From the NCBI RefSeq assembly GCF_014651675.1, contig NZ_BMXI01000020.1, forward strand, positions 19,412 through 83,411: 64,000 nucleotides of DNA. Direction: 5' to 3'. This document shows positions 44,864 through 54,865 of this stretch, piece after piece (positions within the stretch are counted from its first letter, which is position 1; each line of letters opens with the position of its first letter). A model generated the notes under the pieces. That model saw only the letters and a list, made by a program, of their open reading frames with translations. It was not told the origin of the DNA and made no database searches. The stretch comes from Roseibacillus persicicus. GTDB taxonomy: Bacteria; Verrucomicrobiota; Verrucomicrobiia; Verrucomicrobiales; Akkermansiaceae. Both the position numbers and the translations under genes were made by a program.

Positions 44864-45619
44864 GTGAAGCTCTCTCGATCCCTTCTCGTCCTCTCTCTTT
44901 TCGCCAGCTTTTCCGTCGCTTCCGCTGAAATGCGGCCTTGGAAGAGCAGCGATGGCTCAAAAACTCTCCAAGCCAACTTTCTCTCCCGTGACGAAACCTC
45001 GGTCACTCTTCGACGCAGCGACGGGCGCGTTTTGACATTCTCTATCGATAAACTTCACAAGGACGAACAGACCTTTTTGGAAGAGAACCATCCCTACCAA
45101 ACGCCCGAAGGCGCCAAAGAGCCCGAAGGTGATGCCTTCGGGCCCCTCAAATTCGGCGATACTCGCAATGAAGTCGAAGCCAAACTGCTGGATTCCTCTT
45201 TAGTCAAAAGCAACATCGAGGCCGGGCTGTTTGGCCGTACCGGCCTCAATGGAGTCTTCGAAACCACCGAAACCATCGGAGGGCTCCCCTGCTTTCTTTA
45301 CTTTGATTGGACCAATTCCGGCGGCCTGCAAGAGGTGACCCTCCGCACCAAGGACTTGGGAGCCATGGCCTACACCAGCAAGCTCCAAGCCACTTGGAAC
45401 GAGCTCATCAATCTTCTCAACAAGCTCTACGGGAAGCCGCTCTCCGTATCCCCCTATCCCGAACAAAAAGAACTGCAGGACGGCCTCATGCTGGCCTCTC
45501 ACTTGTGGCGCACCAATGACGGTCACTCCGTTCTACTCGGCACCAGTCAGGCCCAGTCAAACTACACTGTGAGCGTGCGCTTCACCACCAAGCGCATTCA
45601 GCCGGTAGTGATTCCTTAG
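44864..45619 (+). CDS. Secreted SHD1-domain protein
   Basis: The frame is open from 44702, but the GTG at 44864 starts a clean signal peptide (KLSRSLLVLSLFASFSVASA), giving 251 residues. The segment REPWKSSDG-like to LHKDEQTFLEENHP (actual text EMRPWKSSDGSKTLQANFLS) matches the SLA1 homology domain 1 (SHD1) used in Planctomycetes and Verrucomicrobia secreted proteins. The rest has no recognised domain. The true start could be the ATG at 44702, but that would overlap the terminator region. Confidence 0.7.
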   Translation: MKLSRSLLVLSLFASFSVASAEMRPWKSSDGSKTLQANFLSRDETSVTLRRSDGRVLTFSIDKLHKDEQTFLEENHPYQTPEGAKEPEGDAFGPLKFGDTRNEVEAKLLDSSLVKSNIEAGLFGRTGLNGVFETTETIGGLPCFLYFDWTNSGGLQEVTLRTKDLGAMAYTSKLQATWNELINLLNKLYGKPLSVSPYPEQKELQDGLMLASHLWRTNDGHSVLLGTSQAQSNYTVSVRFTTKRIQPVVIP

Positions 45620-45645
45620 GCTCCGCCTCATTAACAAGACCACAC

Positions 45646-46182
45646 CTAGCGGCTTCGCCTCGTCACCAAACCAAGGAGACCACAAGCAATCAACATTGCC
45701 GAGGAGGGTTCCGGGACCGTTTCGACCGGCTGAAGAACAGTCCCATTGATGATGACTGAACGAAAAACAGGCTGAAAACTGATGGACCGGGCAGGAGGAT
45801 CCGAGCGCCGGGCCGACATTGTCAGGCGATAGTTTTCCATCGGAACCGAGTCCTCGACCCTCAATGCCACCAGGGTCTCCCAGCCCTTCCAATGAGGATA
45901 GCTCAGTGGCTGCGGCGCCTCCTCCCTTTTTTCCAAAGGAAAACTCGCATACTGATAGAACATCCTTTCGGGAGGCTCAGGCAAAGTCAGGTCCACCTTG
46001 CGGTGGTTCTGCTCAATCTTCAGGTCGATATACGACACCTTTTGCTCGGTGCTCGTTCCAAATGAGCTGCATTGGGCCAACAAGAAGAAAAGCAGAGCAT
46101 GAAGCCCAAAAATCCCCCCTGCCAAGTATGGCAGCCACCGTTTTCGAGACTTCTGCCTCTCCTCGCAAGAATACTGGGTCAT
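45646..46182 (-). CDS. PEP-CTERM protein with an N-terminal membrane helix
   Basis: This 178-residue protein has an unusual N terminus for the family: a basic stretch then a transmembrane helix (YLAGGIFGLHALLFFLLAQC) rather than a cleavable signal peptide. The C terminus is a PEP-CTERM signal: VPEPSSAMLIACGLLGLVTRRSR. The middle is a beta-rich domain of unknown function. Two membrane segments would leave the middle outside the cell. Confidence 0.8.
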   Translation of the reverse strand: MTQYSCEERQKSRKRWLPYLAGGIFGLHALLFFLLAQCSSFGTSTEQKVSYIDLKIEQNHRKVDLTLPEPPERMFYQYASFPLEKREEAPQPLSYPHWKGWETLVALRVEDSVPMENYRLTMSARRSDPPARSISFQPVFRSVIINGTVLQPVETVPEPSSAMLIACGLLGLVTRRSR

Positions 46183-46550
46183 GGAATGCTACTAATTTAT
46201 CTAAATTTAAAATAAAGTCACTCAAATAATTCTTACGCACACAGACTCAACTTTTTCCGCCAAATTACTGATTGGGACACACTGCCTCCTCGAAAATTCC
46301 TTTCGCGAGAGCGTCCTCATTGCAAAACGTCCTGCCGCCACAGAAAGTAGATGCTTCTCCCCTCTTTTTGTTCAAAAAAAAGACGACTCGGCCTTCTCAA
46401 TTTGCTCATGGCCTCCTAACAGAAAAGCAAGCAATAAAGTTTTCCTCTTTTGCCAAATTCAAATTGCGCGCATTCCCTTCTGCGCTACTCTTTCTCCGTC
46501 TCCCGTGGTCGCTCTTAAGACAGCGAGCTCGGACCGATATTTAAGTTAAT
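46183..46550. other. 368-bp region without a supported gene
   Basis: This stretch, upstream of the possible RNA, is AT-rich at its left end and then mixed. It contains one CTAACAG copy (46416-46422). A short ORF (46272-46544) shows no family features. The segment GATATTTAAG near 46536 could be a -10 region for the RNA at 46551. Confidence 0.4.
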
Positions 46551-46719
46551 GGGGGCAGCCCCGAGGGATGTGAATGTCGCGCCTTTTTAGGAGGGCAGAC
46601 GCGGTCCCCGGAGTCCCCAACCTGTTGAGTCTTCGGAACGCAGCTTATCGCGTCTTTGTGGTCACGGAGGACTTTAGAAACCCGCTCTCGCACTTCGCGC
46701 AGGGCGGGTTTCTTCTTTT
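46551..46719 (+). ncRNA. Candidate structured non-coding RNA (6S-RNA-sized)
   Basis: About 170 bases begin with GGGGGCAGCCCC, which can fold back on itself. A 7-bp stem AGACGCG (46597-46603)/CGCGTCT (46649-46655) encloses a stretch with a TTCG loop. The end is a strong intrinsic terminator (46677-46719). The size is that of 6S RNA, but no family signature was confirmed by eye, so the identity is open. It may also be an unclassified regulatory RNA. Confidence 0.4.
46677..46719 (+). terminator. Intrinsic terminator ending the candidate RNA
   Basis: GAAACCCGC (46677-46685) pairs with GCGGGTTTC (46704-46712), with an inner CGC/GCG stem, and is followed by TTCTTTT. The T run touches the stop codon of the convergent Nudix gene. 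Confidence 0.8.
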
Positions 46720-47231
46720 CACCACGTTACACCGAAATTCACTTCACGCCAGAGGATGGTTTCCTCATCAAAGACGAACTTTCCGCAGAACGTCTCGCCA
46801 TCCAACATTTCGCCCAGCCAGTAACGATCGTCATCCCACATGCGCTCAAAAGGGAGGTCGCTCACCTTTGTCCAAAGCGGAATCGCCTCGGGGGTCGCAG
46901 TCGGAGTGCCCTCGTATCCGTCGGCCATATAGACGTGGCAATGGATGTCAGGCATATCCGACATGGCGAAGAAGAGCTCCCCCATCTTGCGCACGCCAGT
47001 CGCAGTAACGCAGAGTTCTTCCTGAGTCTCGCGAATGGCGCATTCCAGAGGGGTCTCGCCGGGATCGATTTTGCCACCGGGCCCATTCACTTTGCCCGCA
47101 CCAATGCCGCGCTGCTTTTCAATTAGCAGCACTTCGTCGCCGACCCGGATAAACATCAGGGTGGCCCGCATTCCCGGCTCCCAGGTTTCCCAGTTCACCG
47201 GGCATGTTGCTTCGCTCATTGCGACCATCAC
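46719..47231 (-). CDS. Nudix hydrolase (MTH1/MutT-like)
   Basis: This 170-residue protein has the Nudix box GKIDPGETPLECAIRETQEELCV (pattern GX5EX7REUXEEXGU) preceded by GAGKVNGPGG. The following GYEGTPTATPEAIPLW resembles MTH1-type enzymes, which hydrolyse oxidised purine nucleoside triphosphates. The start may be one of three Mets (47231, 47228 or 47219). It lies 20 bp after the gcvP stop and is probably cotranscribed. Confidence 0.88.
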   Translation of the reverse strand: MMVAMSEATCPVNWETWEPGMRATLMFIRVGDEVLLIEKQRGIGAGKVNGPGGKIDPGETPLECAIRETQEELCVTATGVRKMGELFFAMSDMPDIHCHVYMADGYEGTPTATPEAIPLWTKVSDLPFERMWDDDRYWLGEMLDGETFCGKFVFDEETILWREVNFGVTW

Positions 47232-47251
47232 ACTTGCTCAGGCGCTGGAAA

Positions 47252-50050
47252 TCAATCCTCGGTATAGGCATCCATCCCCTCGCAGGTGCAGACCAGGTTG
47301 CGATCACCGTGCACGTTGTCGACTCGACCGACAGGCGACCAGAATTTCCATTCCCGCAGACTTGCCACCGGCCAGGCGGCTTCGGTCCGACTGTAGGGAT
47401 GGGTCCACTCATCAGCTGTCAGCATCGCCGCAGTATGAGGCGCGTTTTTCAGCACATTGTCAGTGGCATCGCTTTCCCCATTGGCCACCGCCTTCATTTC
47501 GGAAGCAATGGCAATCAGCGCTTCGCAGAACCGATCGAGCTCCCGCTTGCTCTCTGACTCGGTGGGCTCGATCATGAGGGTTCCCGCTACTGGCCAACTC
47601 ATGGTTGGAGCGTGAAAGCCGTAGTCGATGAGACGCTTGGCAACATCCTCGACCCCGAGCCCACTTTCTTTGGCCATTGGCCGGACATCCAGAATGCATT
47701 CGTGAGCAACCAAACCATTGCGCCCCTTGTAAAGGACTGGAAAAGCCGGCTCCAACTGCTTGGAAAGATAGTTCGCGAGCAACAGCGAAATTTGGGTGGC
47801 CTCCTTCAAGCCCTGTGCCCCCATCATGCGAATATACATCCAAGAGATGACGTTGATGGACGCACTGCCCCAAGGCGCAGCAGACACCGCATTTTCGGAA
47901 TCGGGAAGGAATGGCACCAGGTGAGCGGCGACCCCGATGGGCCCAACCCCAGGTCCTCCCCCTCCATGTGGGATGCAGAATGTCTTGTGGAGATTGAGGT
48001 GGCAGACATCTGCTCCAATCAAACCGGGACTGGTGAGACCAACCTGCGCATTCATGTTCGCTCCGTCCATATAGACCTGACCGCCGAACTTGTGAATGGT
48101 CTCGCAAATCTCGAGAATCCCCTCCTCAAAGACCCCGTGAGTCGAAGGGTATGTCACCATCAGGGCCGCCAGATTGTCGGCATGCTTCTCGGCTTTGGCC
48201 TTGAGGTCGGCAATGTCGATGTTGCCAGCCTCGTCACAACCCACCGCCACCACCTTCATGCCACACATCACTGCAGAGGCGGGGTTGGTGCCATGTGCGG
48301 AGGTCGGGATGATGCAGATATTGCGCTCCCGTTCTCCTCGGGAAAAATGGTAACGACGGATGGCCAACAACCCTGCGTATTCTCCTTGCGAACCGGCATT
48401 GGGCTGCAAAGACACGCCGGCAAAGCCCGTAATCTCCGCGAGCCAATTCTCTAACAGAGTCAGCATCTCCTCATAGCCCGCGAGCTGCTCCCTCGGAGCA
48501 AATGGATGAATCTCCCCAACCTCGGGCCAAGTGACAGGAATCATCTCCGCTGCCGCATTCAACTTCATGGTGCACGAGCCAAGCGGAATCATGGCCTGAT
48601 TGAGAGCGAGGTCTTTTCCTTCGAGCCGGCGCAGATAGCGCATCATCTCGGTCTCGCTGCGATAGCGGTGAAAGACCTCGTGGGTGAGAATCTTTGTCTC
48701 CCTCGCAAACTCGGCAAAATCTGCCTCAGCAGTTTCGACCGACTGGACGCCAAAGAATTCTAACAGGACGGCCAACTCCTCGCTGGTGCTGAGCTCATCG
48801 AACGAGACCGACACCGTATTTTCATCTAACAGACGCAAATTGAAGCCCGACTCTCCCGCTTGGCGAACGATGCTTTTTGCGTCGGTTGTGGAGATCGTCA
48901 CGGTGTCGAAGAACGGTTCGCCACCGACTGTTAGACCTGCCGCCTGCAAGCTCTTGGCAAAAGTCGTTGCCAGCTTGTTCACCCTTTCCGCAATCACACG
49001 CAGTCCTTCTGGCCCGTGATACACAGCATACATGGAGGCAATGACTGCAAGGAGCACTTGGGCGGTACAAATATTGGAAGTCGCCTTGTCCCGGCGGATG
49101 TGTTGCTCCCGGGTCTGCAAGGCGAGGCGGAAACCCGGATTCCCCTGGCTATCCAAAGAGACGCCAACCAACCGGCCCGGCAACTTGCGCTTGAGCGAAT
49201 CCTTGACCGCGATGTATGCCGCATGCGGACCACCACACCCCATCGGCACACCGAATCGTTGAGTCGAACCGACACAAATATCAGCTCCCCAGGAAGCGGG
49301 CTCCTTCAGGACCACCAATGCTAGAGGGTCTGCCGCCACGATGACCATCGCCTTGGCGTCTTGGACCTCACTCGCAAACTTTTCGTAGTCATGGATCGAG
49401 CCGCGGGTATCTGGATACTGAACCAATACTGCGAACAAGCCCTCACAATTGGCAGGATCGAAGTCCTGCCACTTCCCGACTACAACTTCCGTCCCGAGAG
49501 GTTCGGCCCGGGTTTGCAAGACTGCAATCGTCTGGGGATGGCAATTCTCATCGGCAAAGATGACCTTGCCCTTCGGCTTGGATGATAAAGCGAGCGCCAT
49601 GGCCTCGGCAGCAGCAGTGCCTTCATCCAACAGACTGGCATTGGCCACAGCCAACCCAGTCAGGTCGGTGACCATGGTCTGGAAATTCAAAAGAGCCTCC
49701 AGCCGGCCTTGAGCAATCTCGGGTTGATAGGGCGTATAGGCGGTATACCAACCCGGATTCTCCAACAGATTTCTCTGAATGACAGCAGGGAGAATGGTCC
49801 CATGATAGCCCTGCCCGAGATAACTGCGGGCCATCTTATTCTTCGCGAGTAAGCCCTTCAACTCGGCAAGGGCTTCTCTTTCCCCCAATGGTTCGGGAAG
49901 CTCCAACTTCCCTTCCATCCGAATCCCACCAGGCACGATATCGGAGGTCAATGCCTCCAAATCGCTGTATCCTAAAAGCGAGAGAATCTCGCTTGTTTCT
50001 TCTACCCCGACGCCGAGGTGACGATGTTTGAATTCTGTCTGCGCTGACAC
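47252..50050 (-). CDS. gcvP: Glycine dehydrogenase (decarboxylating), P protein
   Basis: GcvP decarboxylates glycine and transfers aminomethyl to the H protein lipoyl group. The 932-residue length fits the single-chain form. Landmarks are the N-terminal FKHRHLG and ILSLLGY, the long Gly-rich [21 protein letters not shown] with the PLP Lys, and [16 protein letters not shown] at the end. It is the third gene of gcvT-gcvH-gcvP. Confidence 0.97.
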   Translation of the reverse strand: MSAQTEFKHRHLGVGVEETSEILSLLGYSDLEALTSDIVPGGIRMEGKLELPEPLGEREALAELKGLLAKNKMARSYLGQGYHGTILPAVIQRNLLENPGWYTAYTPYQPEIAQGRLEALLNFQTMVTDLTGLAVANASLLDEGTAAAEAMALALSSKPKGKVIFADENCHPQTIAVLQTRAEPLGTEVVVGKWQDFDPANCEGLFAVLVQYPDTRGSIHDYEKFASEVQDAKAMVIVAADPLALVVLKEPASWGADICVGSTQRFGVPMGCGGPHAAYIAVKDSLKRKLPGRLVGVSLDSQGNPGFRLALQTREQHIRRDKATSNICTAQVLLAVIASMYAVYHGPEGLRVIAERVNKLATTFAKSLQAAGLTVGGEPFFDTVTISTTDAKSIVRQAGESGFNLRLLDENTVSVSFDELSTSEELAVLLEFFGVQSVETAEADFAEFARETKILTHEVFHRYRSETEMMRYLRRLEGKDLALNQAMIPLGSCTMKLNAAAEMIPVTWPEVGEIHPFAPREQLAGYEEMLTLLENWLAEITGFAGVSLQPNAGSQGEYAGLLAIRRYHFSRGERERNICIIPTSAHGTNPASAVMCGMKVVAVGCDEAGNIDIADLKAKAEKHADNLAALMVTYPSTHGVFEEGILEICETIHKFGGQVYMDGANMNAQVGLTSPGLIGADVCHLNLHKTFCIPHGGGGPGVGPIGVAAHLVPFLPDSENAVSAAPWGSASINVISWMYIRMMGAQGLKEATQISLLLANYLSKQLEPAFPVLYKGRNGLVAHECILDVRPMAKESGLGVEDVAKRLIDYGFHAPTMSWPVAGTLMIEPTESESKRELDRFCEALIAIASEMKAVANGESDATDNVLKNAPHTAAMLTADEWTHPYSRTEAAWPVASLREWKFWSPVGRVDNVHGDRNLVCTCEGMDAYTED

Positions 50051-50080
50051 GCGGGCACATTCGTTGATTCCAAAAAGAAA

Positions 50081-50458
50081 TCAACCAATATGCTCTTCGT
50101 AATCGTCAGCAGTCAATAGACCTTCCACGATTTCCATGTCCGAAACACGGATTTTGAACAACCAGCCTTCTCCGTAGGGGTCCTCATTGACCAAGCCCGG
50201 CTCTTCTTCCAAAGCCACGTTGACCTCGATGATCGTGCCACTGACCGGAGCGTAAATGTCGCTGGCAGCCTTCACTGATTCGACCACCGCCATTTGTTCT
50301 TTTTCTTCAACCTCACGCTCCAATTCGGGGAGCTCGACGAAGACGACATCGGACAATTCTTCCTGCGCGTGATCAGTCACGCCCACGATCGCGATGTCTC
50401 CGTCCATACGCACCCACTCGTGCTCTTCGGTGTATTTCAGTTCTGATGGAATTGCCAT
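50081..50458 (-). CDS. gcvH: Glycine cleavage system H protein
   Basis: This 125-residue protein carries the lipoyl-Lys segment ESVKAASDIYAPVSG, flanked by KYTEEHEWVRMDG at the start and LEEEPGLVNEDPYGEGWLFKI at the end. It shuttles the aminomethyl group among P, T and L proteins. It is the second of three tightly spaced genes (31 bases to gcvP, 23 bases from gcvT). Confidence 0.97.
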   Translation of the reverse strand: MAIPSELKYTEEHEWVRMDGDIAIVGVTDHAQEELSDVVFVELPELEREVEEKEQMAVVESVKAASDIYAPVSGTIIEVNVALEEEPGLVNEDPYGEGWLFKIRVSDMEIVEGLLTADDYEEHIG

Positions 50459-50481
50459 GGCAGATTTCTATGATGGAGTTC

Positions 50482-51558
50482 TTACGCAACGAAAGGTTTT
50501 TTCACAACTTTTGCGGGCATCTTTTTCCCCCGCGATTCAATAAAGACGTCGGTGCCAACTTTGGCTTTGGCGACCGGAAGGTATGCCATCCCAATTCCGA
50601 GTCCCAGAATCGGCGAGAGAACACCACTTGTCAGCACTCCGAGGGCTTCTCCATCAGCATCGAGAACTCGATATCCGGGTCGTGGCGGAGCGCCTTTTTC
50701 ATTGCACTGGATCGCTATCAGGCGCTCGGTGGGCTTTTCCTCTTTCTGCTTCTGCAAAACGTCCCTCCCGATAAACTCGCCCTTATCCAGCTTCACAAAA
50801 AAGCCCAGTCCCGCTTCCAGGGGAGTGCGCTCGGGCGTCAAATCCGAGCCGTTGAGGGGGTAGCATTTTTCCAAGCGAAGAGAGTCACGTGACCCCAGTC
50901 CGCACGGTTTGGCTCCAGCTTCGGCAAACTCTTCCCACCAACGTTCCGCCGCCCCAGACGAGCAAAAGAACTCGAAACCATCCTCGCCGGTGTATCCCGT
51001 GCGGCAGATCCAGAGATTCTTTCCCTCTACGGAAAGCACATCGATCCCGTTGCGCGACGGGAGAGTCCTTCCTCCGAAAACCCTCGAGAACACATCCACC
51101 GAGTTCGGCCCCTGCACCGCGATCCCTGCCAATCCTTCACTCTCGTCCCGCAAGGAGACCCCCTCCACCGCATGCTTGCCGAACCATGCCAAATCAGCAC
51201 TCAAACAGGCCGCATTGACCACGAGAAAATAGGAACCCTCCTCGATGCGATAGATGATTAGATCGTCGATCACTCCGCCCGCTTCATTCAACAGAAAAGT
51301 GTATTGTCCCTGGCCGTCTTCCAGTGCGGAAACATCATTTGTTAGAAGCCGGTTGAGCCACTCCTCAGCCCCCTCGCCTTCCACGAACAATTGGCCCATG
51401 TGGGAGATATCGAACTGCCCGACACTCTCGCGGACCGCACGGTGCTCCTCCAAAATGGATTGATACATCACCGGCATTTCCCACCCGGCAAAAGGAACCA
51501 TTCGTCCTCCCGCTTCGCGATGAAGAGAATCAAGAGGGCTGCGTTTCAAGTCGCTCAT
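50482..51558 (-). CDS. gcvT: Aminomethyltransferase (glycine cleavage T protein)
   Basis: Starting at 51558 (MSDLKRSPLDSLHREAGG) the protein has 358 residues; the open frame to 51669 adds a tail without homology. GcvT transfers the methylene to tetrahydrofolate. Landmarks are MVPFAGWEMPVMYQSILEEH, SHMGQLFVEG, RTGYTGEDGFEFF and the folate-binding C-terminal KRPGYRVLD-like region (RPGYRVLDADGEALG). It begins the gcvT-gcvH-gcvP operon. No glycine riboswitch was seen in the short upstream region. Confidence 0.96.
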   Translation of the reverse strand: MSDLKRSPLDSLHREAGGRMVPFAGWEMPVMYQSILEEHRAVRESVGQFDISHMGQLFVEGEGAEEWLNRLLTNDVSALEDGQGQYTFLLNEAGGVIDDLIIYRIEEGSYFLVVNAACLSADLAWFGKHAVEGVSLRDESEGLAGIAVQGPNSVDVFSRVFGGRTLPSRNGIDVLSVEGKNLWICRTGYTGEDGFEFFCSSGAAERWWEEFAEAGAKPCGLGSRDSLRLEKCYPLNGSDLTPERTPLEAGLGFFVKLDKGEFIGRDVLQKQKEEKPTERLIAIQCNEKGAPPRPGYRVLDADGEALGVLTSGVLSPILGLGIGMAYLPVAKAKVGTDVFIESRGKKMPAKVVKKPFVA

Positions 51559-51671
51559 GGCGGGAAACTGCCTCCCTTCCCTAGCGCTGTCAATGTCACT
51601 TGAGACCGAGCGCGTCTCGGAAAAGAAAACGGTGGCCAGACCACTCTTCCGAGTATTCACTCCACCCACCT

Positions 51672-52481
51672 ATGGGATTCATCAATTCTCTGGAACCGCG
51701 GATGCGTTGGTTGGCCTTTCCCGGCTTCTTCCGTGGCATCGCCATTATTCACTTCACCTTACTCATCGGGCTCACGATTCGCCCTGAGGTCGCGACCAAT
51801 TTGATCTTTGATTGGGAAAAGATTCAGGCGGGAGAAGTTTGGCGGCTCGTCTCCTTTCTCTTTCTCATTTTCCCCAGTTATGTACCCCTGTTGGGCACAG
51901 TGGGAGCAATCGTTTTTGCCATCTTTGGGTTAAGAATTGCATTTTTGGTGAACGATTCGCTGGAAAACGCTTGGGGTGTCTTTCGGACTTCACTCTTTTT
52001 CTTCGCCATCATCATCGGCCAATTGTTCGCCAATTGCGTTCTTGGAGCCACCGGTCTCCCCTATCAAATCGCTGGCGGAGCCTATCTGGAACTCGCGGCC
52101 TTCTTTGCCTTTGCGACCCTATTTCCGAAGCACACCTTCCTGCTCATGCTGATCATTCCGGTCCATGTCTGGATTCTCGCGGCGATCTCAGGGTTTCTTC
52201 TTTTGGCCAACAGCCTCTCGAATCCGTTTCTCGGCTTTTTTGTCCTCTTCGCCTTCGGGCCCTATCTCTGGTGGGCTTTTCCCCTCGTCATTCGCAACGG
52301 TCGCAATCAACGGAAGATTTCCAAGCGCCGGGTTGAGTTCCAGTCCAAGACCAAGGGAGGCCAGGCGACCAGCTTCCACAAATGCAAAGTCTGCGGAGCG
52401 ACCGAGAATACTCACCCTGACCTCGAGTTTCGCGTCGCCGACAACGACGAGGAAATCTGCACCGATTGCCTGGATAAATAG
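51672..52481 (+). CDS. Rhomboid-like membrane protein lacking the catalytic Ser, with C-terminal zinc ribbon
   Basis: Starting at 51672 (MGFINSLEPRMRWLAF) the protein has 269 residues and about six transmembrane helices. GEVWRLVSFLFL matches the rhomboid/derlin N-terminal loop, and AGGAYLELAAFFAFATLFP (residues 134-152) aligns with the rhomboid TM4 motif where GxSG should be, but the Ser is replaced by Gly. It is therefore likely a pseudo-rhomboid. The C terminus (residues 236-269) has CKVC and CTDC pairs of a zinc ribbon. It is divergent from gcvT. Confidence 0.7.
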   Translation: MGFINSLEPRMRWLAFPGFFRGIAIIHFTLLIGLTIRPEVATNLIFDWEKIQAGEVWRLVSFLFLIFPSYVPLLGTVGAIVFAIFGLRIAFLVNDSLENAWGVFRTSLFFFAIIIGQLFANCVLGATGLPYQIAGGAYLELAAFFAFATLFPKHTFLLMLIIPVHVWILAAISGFLLLANSLSNPFLGFFVLFAFGPYLWWAFPLVIRNGRNQRKISKRRVEFQSKTKGGQATSFHKCKVCGATENTHPDLEFRVADNDEEICTDCLDK

Positions 52482-52516
52482 CAGCCCGACCCTGAGCGAT
52501 TCTGTTGGCGAAAGGC

Positions 52517-54676
52517 CTAGTCCAGCACAACCAACCCCGTGGCAATCATTCCACAGCGCAGGCGCAGCGACATGGCTGCCACCGCGGGCTGACGCTTGAC
52601 GATTCCGCGAAAGGCTTCTTTGCCATTCAGCTCGATAACGACCTCCTGATCGAGGTCCAGCAGCTCGTCGCTTAGCCAGAATTTCAAGCCGCTCACATCC
52701 TCGCCAGTCACGCGGATCGTTTGCCCGTCGACCTCGCCAATCAACTTGCGGCCCTTGACTGCTCCCTGGAATTTCACCCCCAGCCAGTAGAAGCGTTCGT
52801 GGGTGACATCGTCTTGCAGCCAGACCACTTTCTTCGGCCATTCCGCGCGGCGCTTCTCCGCCATTCGTGGCAAGACCTCGGCATCCTTACGCTCCATCCA
52901 GTGACCAAGTCCGGGGTAGATGGTGACGCGGTGCGGATAGCCGTTCGGATCAGCCTTCTGCTTCTCCGCCAGAAGCTCCTTCCAATTGGCGGCGATTTGA
53001 TTCCGCTTGTAGGCGCCATCCTCGCCTCCCATGAAGATTTCGAAAGGTAAGTTTCTCAACCCGTCGGGCTTGGTCTCATTCGGATGGCCCGCCATCATTG
53101 CCGCAGCCGCAAAGCGATCCGCCATTCGGGGAGCCAACTGATAGACCCCATCTCCACCAGCGGAGTAACCCATCAGATAGACTCGATTGGGATCCACCCC
53201 ACGACAAATCACGTAGTTGGCAATCAAGCGGTCAAAGAGCGCGTCGATGTGGTCCTGATGCCATAGGTTCCACGTATCACTCGGGGCCCGCGGCGCCACA
53301 TAGTAACCCTCTTTCGGTTGATAAAGTTTGATTTGGTTCTGCCACTGACCGTCGTTGACCCTCGCTGCAGCCCCACCCCCACCATGCATCGAGATCCAGA
53401 GAGCATGCCCTTCCGCCGGCGCATTCCCGAACTTCCTCTCGAGAAATTTCATTTCTTTCCCCGCGGCCTGAATCACCTTCTTCGCCAGCTCCTCCTCGCG
53501 CTCCTCGCGCCCCTCTTCTTTCCAAGCCGCAATGACATCGGTGAGATCTATCTTCGCGGCGGCGGCCTCGGGATGTTTCAAAATAATGTCGAGAGCCTGC
53601 TCCGGCACTTTCTCTAACAGAATCTCTGCGCGCTCCTGCCCGCTCAAAACGCGGAGCTTCCAAGGTGCCTTCCCTTTGAGGGATAGGACCGCCACATCAT
53701 TCAGGTCAGCGCGACCTGCTTTGGAGAAAGTCGAAGAAATCACGTTCCCTGCCTCATCAAGCTGCGCGACCTCCGCTTCGACCCGCGGTCCATCTTTCTC
53801 TTGAAAGACGCGCACTCCCAGCTCCAGAGCTTTGTCTGCGGGGGCCTTCTTGGCATATCGTTCGGTCACATTGACCGCAAAGACAGTTTTGTCCTTCGGG
53901 TTCCACACCATGGGGAAGTGAGCGTCCGCGGTCTTCCATGAACTGGCCCAGATGGCGTGCTGCCATTCATCGGCTCTTGCTTGGGAGGCCCGGTTGATGA
54001 ACCAACCGCGATTGAGCCCCTTGGCATCATACTCATCCGCGCCGAGAAACTTCCATTCGCCATCCCAAATCTCGACCCAAGTGTGGTTACCGCTCTTGTC
54101 AGACCAGAGGGCGGTTCCCGCCACCCTCGCGGGAATTCCGACCGAACGACAACCATAAGCCAGAATAATGCTGAGTCCCGTACAAGTCGCTTTGCCACTC
54201 GCCATCGATTCCGACGGACTCTGATTGGGCTTCTTTCGCCCCGTGTTGTAGTGAACGTTGACCTTGTTGAAGAGGTCCCGATTGAGGACCTGCGCCGCTT
54301 CACTCGCCGTCTTGCAGTCTTTGACCAAACTACTACAAATCTCGTAGAAACGCGGGCGCCAGTCCTCGCGAGTCTCATCCAGAACCGCATACGGCACGAC
54401 ATCATTGAAGAACAGCTCCTGCGAAAGCTCTCGGGCCCATGGGAAGTCCCCACGCGCTCTCATTGCGTGGGACAGGTTGGAATACAGCAAGTCGGCGGAG
54501 AGCTTTTCCTGGTCATCAACAGGCATGTAGCTGATCAGGAAGTCCGCAGCCTTGGCCCCCTCCTCTCCGAGCTCTGAGCGGGCCATTCCTCTCAACTTCT
54601 CGAGCTCCGTCTCCGCCTGAACTGCAAGGGGAAAGAGCAGGAGCAAAATTCCCAGCTTGGTAAACATGTTTCGCAT
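52517..54676 (-). CDS. Secreted transglutaminase-like domain fused to an alpha/beta hydrolase
   Basis: This 719-residue protein has a signal peptide (residues 1-21). Residues about 100-225 contain a transglutaminase-like triad Cys165 (GKATCTGLS), His198 (GNHTWVEIWDG) and Asp214 (LGADE). From about 420 there is an alpha/beta hydrolase: an HGGGG oxyanion loop (431-435), nucleophile Ser505 in GYSAGG, and a late His in PGLGHW. The two active sites in one exported chain suggest cooperation on a cell-surface polymer or protein. It meets the rhomboid-like gene convergently. Confidence 0.8.
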   Translation of the reverse strand: MRNMFTKLGILLLLFPLAVQAETELEKLRGMARSELGEEGAKAADFLISYMPVDDQEKLSADLLYSNLSHAMRARGDFPWARELSQELFFNDVVPYAVLDETREDWRPRFYEICSSLVKDCKTASEAAQVLNRDLFNKVNVHYNTGRKKPNQSPSESMASGKATCTGLSIILAYGCRSVGIPARVAGTALWSDKSGNHTWVEIWDGEWKFLGADEYDAKGLNRGWFINRASQARADEWQHAIWASSWKTADAHFPMVWNPKDKTVFAVNVTERYAKKAPADKALELGVRVFQEKDGPRVEAEVAQLDEAGNVISSTFSKAGRADLNDVAVLSLKGKAPWKLRVLSGQERAEILLEKVPEQALDIILKHPEAAAAKIDLTDVIAAWKEEGREEREEELAKKVIQAAGKEMKFLERKFGNAPAEGHALWISMHGGGGAAARVNDGQWQNQIKLYQPKEGYYVAPRAPSDTWNLWHQDHIDALFDRLIANYVICRGVDPNRVYLMGYSAGGDGVYQLAPRMADRFAAAAMMAGHPNETKPDGLRNLPFEIFMGGEDGAYKRNQIAANWKELLAEKQKADPNGYPHRVTIYPGLGHWMERKDAEVLPRMAEKRRAEWPKKVVWLQDDVTHERFYWLGVKFQGAVKGRKLIGEVDGQTIRVTGEDVSGLKFWLSDELLDLDQEVVIELNGKEAFRGIVKRQPAVAAMSLRLRCGMIATGLVVLD

Positions 54677-54865
54677 GGCCTCACTTACGCAAAATGGCCT
54701 CGAGGTGACGAGTCAAATTCAGGGAGGATTTGTCAAGAGCGCTCCCCCTTTCTCCTCACTGCTCACTCGGGAGATTACGCATTTTCTTCAAATCAGGAGC
54801 CAATTTGCGGTTCCGGCAGCAGTATTCTTGGCGAGAACGATCCGAATTCCATCTTCACTCATCAA

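Noticed and set aside
46272..46544. 90-residue ORF between the PEP-CTERM gene and the candidate RNA
   Set aside because: No domain, no ribosome site and biased composition; treated as non-coding.
51559..51671. Glycine riboswitch upstream of gcvT
   Set aside because: The 113-bp gap is too short and shows no tandem aptamer-like structure.
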